Assembly (NCBI GenBank): GCA_963724705.1
Contig: CAVRVS010000001.1
Location: forward strand, 434,001 to 498,000
Direction of reading: 5' to 3'
From: DASQPR01 sp963724705
GTDB taxonomy: Bacteria; Actinomycetota; Actinomycetes; Mycobacteriales; Micromonosporaceae
Length of the DNA stretch: 64,000 nucleotides
Below, piece after piece: positions 25,761 through 33,711 of this stretch. Position numbers and translations under genes: made by a program. Every line of letters starts with the position of its first letter. Position 1 is the stretch's first letter. The notes under the pieces were generated by a model. That model ran no database searches. It had not been told where the DNA came from and saw only the letters and a program-made list of their open reading frames with translations.

Positions 25761-27427
25761 GCGACGACCTCGCTGTTATCCGTCCGGGGATCAACCAGTA
25801 ACGCTTGAGTGACGACGGTGAGAAAGAACATCCCGGTGAGGAACGCGGCCGCGTACCGCAGCACGTTCGTGTGGAGCATGTGGTACGCGGCGCCGCCGAC
25901 CCACAAGACCGCGGTACCCCCGGTCCACACGGACATCGCGATCCACAGCCGCCGGGTCTTGCTCTTCTTCGCCGTACCTCCGGTCGGCTGCCAGCCCACC
26001 CGGTGTCCGCCCAGGATGTCGAGGATCGCGAAGGCGTGGGCCCAGCCATAGATCATCTTCACGGTCCACCCGTCCAGCCGATACGGGCTGCGGTGCCACA
26101 CCGGAAAGATGATCATGTTGTAGACGATGCTCGGCGCGATGAGCACGTAGTTCGCTAGCGATATCCGGTCGGGGAAGACGTACAACAGACCGATCGGAAT
26201 CACCGGCGCAACCAACGTGAACACAGCGGTGTGCACGTAGTACATGAACCCGGAGATGTAGGACAGCCGGGCGCGAACGGCCAGCTTTGTGCGCCAGAAC
26301 TTGGCCGAGCCGAGGAGACTCATCGATCCGGCGCACCACCGGTACTGCTGCGTGAAGAAAGAGTTCACGTCGGCCGGGCATAGTCCGGCGGCGAGAGCGA
26401 CGGGAATGTAACGCAGCTTCCAGCCCGCACGTTTCAGGTCGAATCCGGTGTGTACATCCTCGGAGTGCTCGATGAGTGCGGTACCACCGATCGAGTTCAG
26501 CGCCGCGCGTCGGTAGATCGCACAACTCCCGACGCAAATGGCAGCGCCGTGATGCTGCCGGGAGACCTGGACCGAACGGTAGAACAGCTCCTGTACGCTG
26601 CCGGCGCCGCGCTCGACCCATCCCTGTCCACCGTGGACGCGGAAGAATTGTGGCGACTGGACGATCCCGATGTTCGGCTCGGTATCGAAGTACGGCAGCA
26701 TCTCGTTGATCATGTCGGGCCGCGGCGCGAAGTCGGCGTCGAGGATCAGGATGAAGTCGCCGTTCGTGCGCTCGAAGGCATGTCGCAGGTTGCCGGCCTT
26801 CTTGAACCATCCCCGATTCGGTCGTCGCACATAGTCGAAGCGAAAGGCCATCGCCATGCGGCGCAATGTCGGCTCCGGCGAATCATCCAAGACGTGGACA
26901 CACGCCAACCCGGGGTACGCCCGCGCCATGTCCCGTACGTTCGCCCACGTGTTCTGGAGGACGTGGGCTGGCTCGCCGCATACCGGCAGAAATACGTCGA
27001 CCGACGGGAAGCGCTCCGGACGCCATGCCCGGACGACCCGATCGTGCTCCTGGAACGAGAAGCCTCGCGTGAAGATATTGACGGCGACGGATACAAGGTA
27101 GTAAATCATCGTGAATCCGACGGCGGGCGCGAGAAACAACATCGCCGGCGTACTCCGCAGCAACAGCGTCTGGCTGGCCAGCAGGCACGAGAAGCTGACC
27201 AGCGAGGCGATCATGAGTACGGGAAGTCGCCGTTTGTCGTAGACACGCTTCTCCGCGTCGGTCGGTGGCAGCGGCACGGGCGCGTACGCCGAGCGGCGCG
27301 GCTGACCGGAGGGATCGTTTCGACGAATGGTGCGAGTCTGCCCCGGCATACGGAAGGCCTGGGGTACGCGAAACTCCGCTGTGAGTTCCGCGCTATACGC
27401 TGACTCCGTAGGCTTTACCACCGTCAT
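25757..27427 (-). CDS. cellulose-synthase-like processive glycosyltransferase (GT2)
   Basis: Probable polysaccharide synthase of 556 residues. ATG 27427 follows a G-rich ribosome site. Two N-terminal helices precede the GT2 domain: VDVFLPVCGEP, then the UDP-binding VHVLDDSPEP, the metal-binding ILDADFAPRPD, the base-containing HSEDVHTGFDL and the processivity motif QQYRWCAGSM (QxxRW). Four or more C-terminal helices form the export channel. No PilZ domain is visible at the C-terminus, so direct c-di-GMP control as in BcsA is not evident. It opens a minus-strand cluster with a GH26-like hydrolase (4-base overlap) and a GT39-like enzyme, pointing to synthase-dependent exopolysaccharide production. 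Confidence 0.88.
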   Translation of the reverse strand: MTVVKPTESAYSAELTAEFRVPQAFRMPGQTRTIRRNDPSGQPRRSAYAPVPLPPTDAEKRVYDKRRLPVLMIASLVSFSCLLASQTLLLRSTPAMLFLAPAVGFTMIYYLVSVAVNIFTRGFSFQEHDRVVRAWRPERFPSVDVFLPVCGEPAHVLQNTWANVRDMARAYPGLACVHVLDDSPEPTLRRMAMAFRFDYVRRPNRGWFKKAGNLRHAFERTNGDFILILDADFAPRPDMINEMLPYFDTEPNIGIVQSPQFFRVHGGQGWVERGAGSVQELFYRSVQVSRQHHGAAICVGSCAIYRRAALNSIGGTALIEHSEDVHTGFDLKRAGWKLRYIPVALAAGLCPADVNSFFTQQYRWCAGSMSLLGSAKFWRTKLAVRARLSYISGFMYYVHTAVFTLVAPVIPIGLLYVFPDRISLANYVLIAPSIVYNMIIFPVWHRSPYRLDGWTVKMIYGWAHAFAILDILGGHRVGWQPTGGTAKKSKTRRLWIAMSVWTGGTAVLWVGGAAYHMLHTNVLRYAAAFLTGMFFLTVVTQALLVDPRTDNSEVVA

Positions 27428-27592
27428 GTACGTTTTGCCCCCCGGCACTCGGCCCCGCCAGCGTTCGGCGGCCACGCGTGGGACAACGCTCAGACCCTGC
27501 GATCGGATGCGCGCTCTCGACGATCCTTAATCTCCCGTTCGTCGGAGCCCGAAGATGGGTCGCGGCCACGCGCCCGCCGACCGCGTCACGCC

Positions 27593-28256
27593 TCAGGCAG
27601 CGGCGTCGCTGACAGCACCGAGATCGGCGCGGCAGGCGTCGGTCAGTCCGTCGAGCGTCACCGGCACCGAACGGTGCGCGAGCCACCGCGCCCGATCGAT
27701 CCGGAAGCGCCGGTGGACGGTGAGTTCGCCGCGCACCGCCCATCTCTCCAGGCCGTCATCGGCGTAGCCGACTTTGCGCGACACGCGACCGGACGCGACG
27801 TTGCTGTCGCGCGCGGCCGATATCGCCTCGGCCGCGCCCAGGCCTTCGAACGCGAGATGCAGCACCGCCGCTCGCATCTCGGTCCCGATGCCTTTGCCCT
27901 GATATTTCAGGCCAATCCACGATCCGGTGGATACCTCCCGGGTCACCGCGAACTCACGTGCCGAAAGATCCTGGATGCCGACGGGTGCGCCGTCGTACGC
28001 GACGCAGAACGGCAGGTGCCACTTCGCTGTCGTGGCGGCAGCGAGCACCCCGAGGTTGTAGGTGATCACCGACCGCGCCCGTAGCCGCCGGCTCCGCGTC
28101 CGTCCACGGCACCAGGAACGGCATGTCCGCCGGGTCATGTACGCCCTCGATGGCGACGTCGGCGAGTGCGGCCAGGTCGTCGAGGTCCGGCAGGCGCAAC
28201 TCAAGGCGGGGCGTACGCAACCGGATGCCGTAGGCCGCATAGTGGTCGGTGAGCAT
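27593..28256 (-). CDS. GNAT N-acetyltransferase, RimJ/RimL-like (frameshifted)
   Basis: ATG 28256 starts MLTDHYAAYGIRLRTPRLEL, the usual front of RimJ-like acetyltransferases (LRTPRLELR). The frame changes near 28075-28085. It continues as VITYNLGVLAAATTAKWHL, VGIQDLSAREFAVTREVSTG and WIGLKYQGKGIGTEMRAAVL, the acetyl-CoA-binding Q/R-x-x-G-x-G/A loop. The end, GYADDGLERWAVRGE, is normal. The joined protein is about 220 residues. The target (protein N-terminus or small molecule) is unknown. It is divergent from the patatin gene with only 73 bases between the starts. Confidence 0.75.
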
Positions 28257-28329
28257 GGCTCATGCTGACGGAGATGAAGCCATCGCGCCACGCAAAATAT
28301 CCGTACGAGCCACGTCAAGGAGGGCGACC

Positions 28330-29172
28330 ATGGCGACGGCGCTTGTCCTCGGCGCCGGCGGCCCGACCGGCGTCGCCTGGGAGCTGGGCATTCTCGCCGG
28401 GCTCGCGGATGAGGGCGTCGATGTGACCGACGCCGACACGGTGATCGGTACGTCGGCCGGTTCAGCGGTCGGCGCGCAGTTGACCGCTGGACTGCCGATC
28501 GAGCAGCTCTACCAGGCGCAACTCGCGCGCGCGAGCGCGGAGATCCCGGCCAAGCTCGGCGCGCGCTTCAACCTGATGACGGCGGCCGCGATGCTGCGCT
28601 CCCCCAGCCCACAGCGCTTCCGCCAACGCGTGGGCGCCCGGGCGCTCGCCGCGTCGACAGTGTCCGAGGCAACTCGGCACGAGGTGATCATGAAACGCCT
28701 GCCGAGCCAGTCGTGGCCGGACCGTCGCCTGTTGGTCGTCGCCGTCGACGCGATCAGCGGTGAGGTCGCCGTGTTCGACCGGCAGTCGGGCGTATCACTC
28801 GCCGACGCGGTCGCGGCAAGTTGTGCTCTACCGACGATCTGGCCGCCGGCGCGGATCGGCGATCGCCGCTTCATCGACGGAGGTATGCGGTCGTGGGCGA
28901 ACGCGGATCTAGCCGAGGGCGCCGACCGGATCGTGGTGCTCGCCCCGATGCCGCAGGGCAACGGCCCGATGACAAAGGTCGCCGACCAGGTCTCGGCGCT
29001 CGCCCGTGCGGCGACCGTCGCCCTGATCGTCCCGGATCGCGATGCGCGGCTCGCGATCGGCGGCAACATCCTCGATCCGTCTCGACGTTCGGCGTCGGCC
29101 CGAGCAGGGCGGCGGCAAGGAGCGCAAGCGGCGGCGATCGTGCGGTCCGCCTGGCTGGGAGCGGTCGCGTGA
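28330..29172 (+). CDS. patatin-like phospholipase/esterase
   Basis: A 280-residue member of the bacterial patatin family, close to RssA-type proteins. The glycine-rich oxyanion loop is GAGGPTGVAW (residues 8-17). The nucleophile elbow is GTSAGS with Ser42, and the second half of the dyad is the Asp in DGGMRSWANADLA, so the Ser-Asp pair is complete. There is no signal peptide, so it acts in the cytoplasm or at the inner membrane face. ATG 28330 has AAGGAGGG six bases upstream. The 3' end overlaps the methyltransferase start (GTGA), implying joint expression. Confidence 0.88.
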   Translation: MATALVLGAGGPTGVAWELGILAGLADEGVDVTDADTVIGTSAGSAVGAQLTAGLPIEQLYQAQLARASAEIPAKLGARFNLMTAAAMLRSPSPQRFRQRVGARALAASTVSEATRHEVIMKRLPSQSWPDRRLLVVAVDAISGEVAVFDRQSGVSLADAVAASCALPTIWPPARIGDRRFIDGGMRSWANADLAEGADRIVVLAPMPQGNGPMTKVADQVSALARAATVALIVPDRDARLAIGGNILDPSRRSASARAGRRQGAQAAAIVRSAWLGAVA

Positions 29173-30077
29173 GCGCCGACCGAGGCGGAGTCCGCGACCG
29201 GTGGGCGGCGTGGTTGCTCGATCGACGGTTCGGCGGCGACACGGCGCAGCGCGACGCGATGCTGCCGGCCCTGTACCGGTATCGCGACGAGGTGCTGCGG
29301 CGAGCGGCCATCCGGCCGGGCGACATCGTGCTCGACGTCGGCTGTGGCGATGGATTGATCGGATTCGGGGCGGCGGACCTGGTCGGCCCGTCCGGCCGCG
29401 TCGTGTTCAGCGACATCTCCGCGGACCTGCTCGCCGCGTGTCGCGACATCGCCGCGTCGAGTCCAGATCCAGATCCCTTGGGTACGCAGACCAGCCGCTT
29501 CGCGTTTGTCCAGACCGGACTGCCCGACCTTGAAGGCATCGGATCGAGCACGGTCGACGTCGCCACGACGCGCTCCGTCCTGATTTATGTCGATGACATC
29601 GCCGGCTCGTTCGCGGCGCTGCACCGGGTGCTGCGCCCGGGCGGCCGATTATCTATCTTCGAGCCGATCAACCGGTTCGGCCGCGACGACCGCGACGATC
29701 GGCTGTGGGGCTTCGACATGTCCGGTCTCGAAGCGATCGCGGCCAAAGTCCGGCATCATTACGACGCGATCGCGCCCGGGCTGGCGACCATGCTCGCGTT
29801 CGACGAACGGGATCTGCTCCAGCATGCTGAGGCCGCAGGATTCGAGCACCTCCAATTGGCGTACACAGCCGAGGTCACCCGCATGGGCGGCGGCTCGGTC
29901 GACGACATGCTCCGGCGATCGCCGAATCCCCTCGTACCACCGTTGGGTGAGATCGTGGCGGCGGCGCTGACGCCGCCCGATGAGGCTGCGCTGCGCGAAC
30001 GTTTCGCGGCCGAACTCGCCGCTGGCCGGCAGGATTGGCGGCTGGCCACGGCCTACCTGTCGGCGACGCGCGACTGA
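29169..30077 (+). CDS. class I SAM-dependent methyltransferase
   Basis: A 302-residue enzyme translated from GTG 29169, overlapping the patatin stop. Motif I is VLDVGCGDGLIGFGAADLVG, motif II lies at VVFSDISADLL, and the post-motif region is TTRSVLIYVDDIAGSFAALH with RVLRPGGRLSIFEP. This is the UbiE/Methyltransf_11 pattern for small-molecule or lipid methylation. The C-terminal half contains a helical cap of about 100 residues that could define the substrate. Pairing with a lipase-like gene suggests a lipid or polyketide-like target, but that is inference. Confidence 0.85.
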   Translation: MSADRGGVRDRWAAWLLDRRFGGDTAQRDAMLPALYRYRDEVLRRAAIRPGDIVLDVGCGDGLIGFGAADLVGPSGRVVFSDISADLLAACRDIAASSPDPDPLGTQTSRFAFVQTGLPDLEGIGSSTVDVATTRSVLIYVDDIAGSFAALHRVLRPGGRLSIFEPINRFGRDDRDDRLWGFDMSGLEAIAAKVRHHYDAIAPGLATMLAFDERDLLQHAEAAGFEHLQLAYTAEVTRMGGGSVDDMLRRSPNPLVPPLGEIVAAALTPPDEAALRERFAAELAAGRQDWRLATAYLSATRD

Positions 30078-30124
30078 CACCGATCTTGTGGCCCGGGCCA
30101 CAGTGAGCCCGGTTCCGTGGCACC

Positions 30125-30140
30125 GTTACTCATGAGTAAC
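30125..30140. promoter_or_regulatory. perfect 16-bp palindrome before the thiolase operon
   Basis: GTTACTCATGAGTAAC is a perfect dyad 44 bases upstream of the thiolase ATG. It resembles a TetR-family operator of the kind that controls fatty-acid breakdown genes. A related palindrome, GTTACC-CGAT-GGTAAC, precedes the P450 gene at 37481-37496, which suggests one regulator for both. Confidence 0.65.
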
Positions 30141-30183
30141 ATTGCGGTGCGCATCCGATCGCGCCGTGCTCTAGGAGGCTCAT

Positions 30184-31416
30184 ATGCCCCGTTCCGTCCG
30201 CGACGTCGTCTTCGTCGACGGAGTCCGCGTCCCGTTCGGCAAGGCCGGCGGCATGTACGCGAACACCCGCGCCGACGACCTCGTCATCCGCTGTATCCGC
30301 GAACTCATGTCCCGCAACCCGAGCCTGCCGCCGGAGCGCGTGGACGAGGTCGCGATCGCCGCCACGACCCAGATTGGCGACCAGGGCCTGACCATTGGCC
30401 GGACCGCGGCATTGCTCGCGGGTCTGCCGAAGTCGGTGCCGGGCTTCGCGATCGACCGCATGTGCGCTGGCGCGATGACGGCCGTGACGACGGTATCGTC
30501 GGCGATCGCGGTCGGCGCCTACGACGTCGCGATCGCCGGCGGCGTCGAGCACATGGGCCGGCATCCGATGGGCGAGGGCGTCGACCCGAATCCGCGCATC
30601 GTCGCCGAAAAGCTCGTCGACCCGTCGGCGCTCGTGATGGGTGCGACGGCGGAGAACCTCCATGACCGACTGCCCGGCATCACCAAGGAGCGGGCCGACG
30701 CGTTCGGTCTCGCGTCGCAGGAGAAGACCGCGAAGGCGTACGCCAACGGCAAGCTCCAGCCCGACCTCGTGTCGGTGGCGACCCGGGACGAGGACGGCGC
30801 CTGGGGCCTCGCGACAGTGGACGAGGCGCCACGCGAGACCTCGATGGCCAAGCTTGCGACGTTGCGGACGCCGTTCCGGCCGCACGGCAAGGTGACCGCC
30901 GGCAACTCGGCCGGCCTGAACGACGGCGCGACGGCGTGCCTGCTCGCGGCCGAGGACGTCGCGCGCGAACTGGACCTGCCGATCGGCATGCGACTGGTCA
31001 GCTACGGTTTCGTCGGCGTCGAGCCGGAGGTGATGGGCGTCGGTCCGATCCCGTCGACCGAGAAGGCGCTGCGCCTGGCCGGTCTGTCCATCGAGGACAT
31101 CGGCTTGTTCGAGCTGAACGAGGCATTCGCCGTCCAGGTGCTCGCGTTCCTCGACCATTTCGGCATCGCCGATGACGACCCGCGCGTCAACCCGTGGGGT
31201 GGCGCGATCGCGATCGGGCATCCGCTGGCGTCGTCCGGCGTACGGCTGATGACACAGCTGTCGCGGCACTTCGCCGAGCACCCCGAGGTCCGCTACGGAC
31301 TGACGGCGATGTGCATCGGTATCGGGATGGGCGGCACGGTGATCTGGGAAAACCCGCACTGGACCGGCGCCGAGGCCGTTGCCGCCGCCGATGACCGCGT
31401 GGAGGTTTCGGCATGA
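30184..31416 (+). CDS. fadA: acetyl-CoA C-acyltransferase (thiolase), FadA-like
   Basis: Cleaves 3-ketoacyl-CoA with CoA in beta-oxidation. The 410-residue protein has the nucleophile Cys94 in DRMCAGAMTA, the substrate loop NDGATA, the catalytic His in GGAIAIGHPLASSG, and the second Cys in AMCIGIGMGG. The NEAFAVQVLA motif is also intact. ATG 30184 has AGGAGG upstream. It overlaps the fadB start (ATGA), giving the classic two-gene operon for the trifunctional complex. A perfect 16-bp palindrome sits in its promoter, so the operon is probably repressed by a TetR-like protein not encoded here. Confidence 0.94.
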   Translation: MPRSVRDVVFVDGVRVPFGKAGGMYANTRADDLVIRCIRELMSRNPSLPPERVDEVAIAATTQIGDQGLTIGRTAALLAGLPKSVPGFAIDRMCAGAMTAVTTVSSAIAVGAYDVAIAGGVEHMGRHPMGEGVDPNPRIVAEKLVDPSALVMGATAENLHDRLPGITKERADAFGLASQEKTAKAYANGKLQPDLVSVATRDEDGAWGLATVDEAPRETSMAKLATLRTPFRPHGKVTAGNSAGLNDGATACLLAAEDVARELDLPIGMRLVSYGFVGVEPEVMGVGPIPSTEKALRLAGLSIEDIGLFELNEAFAVQVLAFLDHFGIADDDPRVNPWGGAIAIGHPLASSGVRLMTQLSRHFAEHPEVRYGLTAMCIGIGMGGTVIWENPHWTGAEAVAAADDRVEVSA

Positions 31417-33494
31417 GCATCGACGTCAGCGCGTTCCCGGACGAGGTCGTGACGCAGGCGAAGCTGCGTTTCGTACGCGTCCCCGGCCTCGATCGGCCGG
31501 CCGCGCTCATCACGCTCGACAACGGGTTCGACCACACCAAGCCCAACACGTTCGGACCGGGCGGCCTCGCGAGCCTGGACGCCGCGATCACGTCGGCCCT
31601 CGATGCCCGGCCGGCATTCGTCGCGCTGACCGGCAAGCCGTACGTGTTCAGCGTCGGCGCCGACGTCACCGGCATGCCCCGGATCTCGTCGCGCGACGAG
31701 GCCCTGGAGGTGGCCCGGCTCGGCCACCGGGTGTTCCGACGCCTGAAGGACTCCGACGTGCCGACGTTCGCGTTCGTCAACGGTGCGGCGATGGGCGGCG
31801 GGCTCGAGGTCGCCCTGCACTGCCACTACCGGACGGTGTCCACCGGCGCCGCCGCGCTCGCACTGCCGGAGGTGTCGCTCGGGCTGGTGCCGGGCTGGGG
31901 CGGCACGCAACTGCTGCCGAATCTGATCGGTGTCATCGCCGCGGCCAAGGTGATCGTCGAGAATCCGCTGACGCAAAATCGCATGCTGAGGCCGGCCGAG
32001 GCGCATGAGCTCGGCATGTTTGACGCGATCTTCGAACCGGCGGACTTCCTGGAGCGATCGCTCGAATGGGCGGCGTCCGTTGTCGCTGGCACCGTCGCCG
32101 TCCAACGCCCCGAGATCGATCGCAGCGAGATGTGGGACGCCGTCATCGGCTTCGCCCGCACGACGCTCGACGATCGGCTGCACGGCGCTCCGGCCGCGCC
32201 GTACCGCGCCTTGGACCTGCTGTCGCTCGCGAAGGACGCGTCGTTCACCGACGGGACCGCGGCCGAGGACGACGCCCTGGCCGATCTCGTACGGTCGGAT
32301 CAGTTTCGCGCCGGGCTCTACGCGTTCGACCTCGTCCAGCGTCGGGCCCGCAAGCCGGCCGGCGCACCGTCGCCCTCCCTGGCGCGTGATGTGACGAAGG
32401 TCGGCATCGTCGGGGCCGGACTGATGGCCGGCCAGATCGCGCTGCTGTTCGTCCGCCGGCTGGAAGTGCCGATCGTCCTGACCGACCTCGACGCCGAGCG
32501 CGTCGACAAGGGCGTCGGATACGTGCGCGGCGAGATCGACAAGCTCGTGGCCAAGGGTCGGCTCGATGCGGGCAAGGCTGCGAAGCTCCGAAGTCTCGTC
32601 AGCGGCGCCACCGACAAGGCCGCGTTCGCCGACGCCGATCTCGTGCTGGAAGCCGTGTTCGAGGACCTGAAGGTCAAAAAGCAGGTCTGGGCCGAAGTCG
32701 AGGCGGTCGTCACACCCGAATGCGTGCTGGCCACGAACACGTCGTCCTTGTCAGTGACGGAGATGGCGGCCGACCTCGCGCACCCGGAGCGGGTCGTCGG
32801 CATCCACTTCTTCAACCCGGTATCGGTGATGCCGCTGGTCGAGGTCGTTCGGGCCGAGAAGACCGACGATGTCACGCTCGCGACCGCGTTCGCCGTGGGC
32901 AAGGCGCTGCGCAAGTCATGCGTACTGGTCAGGGACGCGCCGTCGTTCGTGGTGAACCGGCTGCTGACCCGGTTCCTCGGCGAGACGTACGCCGCCGTCG
33001 ACTCCGGCACCGCGATCGACGTCGCGAACGCCGCACTCGACCCGCTCGGTCTGCCGATGCGCCCGCTACAACTGCTGGGCATGGTCGGTCCGGCGGTGGC
33101 ATTGCACGTGAGCGAAACGCTGCACGAGGCCTTCCCGGACCGCTTCGGCGTCTCGGAGAACTTGGCGCGTGTCGTCAAGGCCGGCAAGCCGGGCTTCCTC
33201 ACCCGTGACGGCGAGATCGACCCGGAGGTCACCGCGCTGCTCGACGTCGGCGACTCGCCGGTGTCGGCCGACGACCTCCGTGAGCGCGCGCTGGACGCTC
33301 TGGCGTACGAGATCCGACTGATGCTCGACGAAGGGGTCGTCGCCGAAGCACAGGACATCGACCTCTGCATGATCCTCGGCGCAGGCTGGCCGTTCTACAA
33401 CGGCGGGATCACACCGTACCTGGACCGTACGGGCGTGTCCGAGCGGGTGACCGGCCGGCGCTTCCTGCCCCGGGGCGTGGCCTCGCTGCCGTAG
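31413..33494 (+). CDS. fadB: FadB-like enoyl-CoA hydratase/3-hydroxyacyl-CoA dehydrogenase
   Basis: A bifunctional beta-oxidation enzyme of 693 residues working with the upstream thiolase. The crotonase half has VFSVGADVTGMP and VNGAAMGGGLEVAL (oxyanion glycines and the first Glu) and PEVSLGLVPGWGGTQ, which carries the second acidic residue. The dehydrogenase half starts near residue 330 with the NAD motif VGIVGAGLMAGQIA. It contains the catalytic His in GIHFFNPVSVMPLVEVV and the C-terminal 3HCDH repeats around FVVNRLLTRFLGETYAA and GAGWPFYNGG. All motifs are intact and the gene is unbroken. A strong hairpin follows the stop. Confidence 0.94.
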   Translation: MSIDVSAFPDEVVTQAKLRFVRVPGLDRPAALITLDNGFDHTKPNTFGPGGLASLDAAITSALDARPAFVALTGKPYVFSVGADVTGMPRISSRDEALEVARLGHRVFRRLKDSDVPTFAFVNGAAMGGGLEVALHCHYRTVSTGAAALALPEVSLGLVPGWGGTQLLPNLIGVIAAAKVIVENPLTQNRMLRPAEAHELGMFDAIFEPADFLERSLEWAASVVAGTVAVQRPEIDRSEMWDAVIGFARTTLDDRLHGAPAAPYRALDLLSLAKDASFTDGTAAEDDALADLVRSDQFRAGLYAFDLVQRRARKPAGAPSPSLARDVTKVGIVGAGLMAGQIALLFVRRLEVPIVLTDLDAERVDKGVGYVRGEIDKLVAKGRLDAGKAAKLRSLVSGATDKAAFADADLVLEAVFEDLKVKKQVWAEVEAVVTPECVLATNTSSLSVTEMAADLAHPERVVGIHFFNPVSVMPLVEVVRAEKTDDVTLATAFAVGKALRKSCVLVRDAPSFVVNRLLTRFLGETYAAVDSGTAIDVANAALDPLGLPMRPLQLLGMVGPAVALHVSETLHEAFPDRFGVSENLARVVKAGKPGFLTRDGEIDPEVTALLDVGDSPVSADDLRERALDALAYEIRLMLDEGVVAEAQDIDLCMILGAGWPFYNGGITPYLDRTGVSERVTGRRFLPRGVASLP

Positions 33495-33513
33495 CGCGGG
33501 TGTGACGTCGCCA

Positions 33514-33556
33514 ACACGACGGGCGGCCATCCTTCGTGGGTGGTCGCCCGTCGTGT
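33514..33556 (+). terminator. terminator-like hairpin after fadB
   Basis: ACACGACGGGCG (33514-33525) pairs perfectly with CGCCCGTCGTGT (33545-33556), with two further pairs possible after a mismatch. It lies 19 bases after the fadB stop. There is no T-run. The stem sequence CGACGGGCGG recurs in the hairpin at 36008-36038. The rest of the spacer to 33711 contains a short direct repeat of GGGGGAGTTCC. Confidence 0.7.
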
Positions 33557-33711
33557 GTTCATGACCAGCAACGATGACTCCGACGTAGGGCTGTCCCTAC
33601 CCCAACTTAGGGGGAGTTCCCCAGCCAAAGTTCGGGGGAGTTCCGGATCGTTTGTGGTCGGTCGCTGGGCGAATCTGTTGCCAGTCAAGAAATCGAGAAG
33701 GGATTCTCCTC

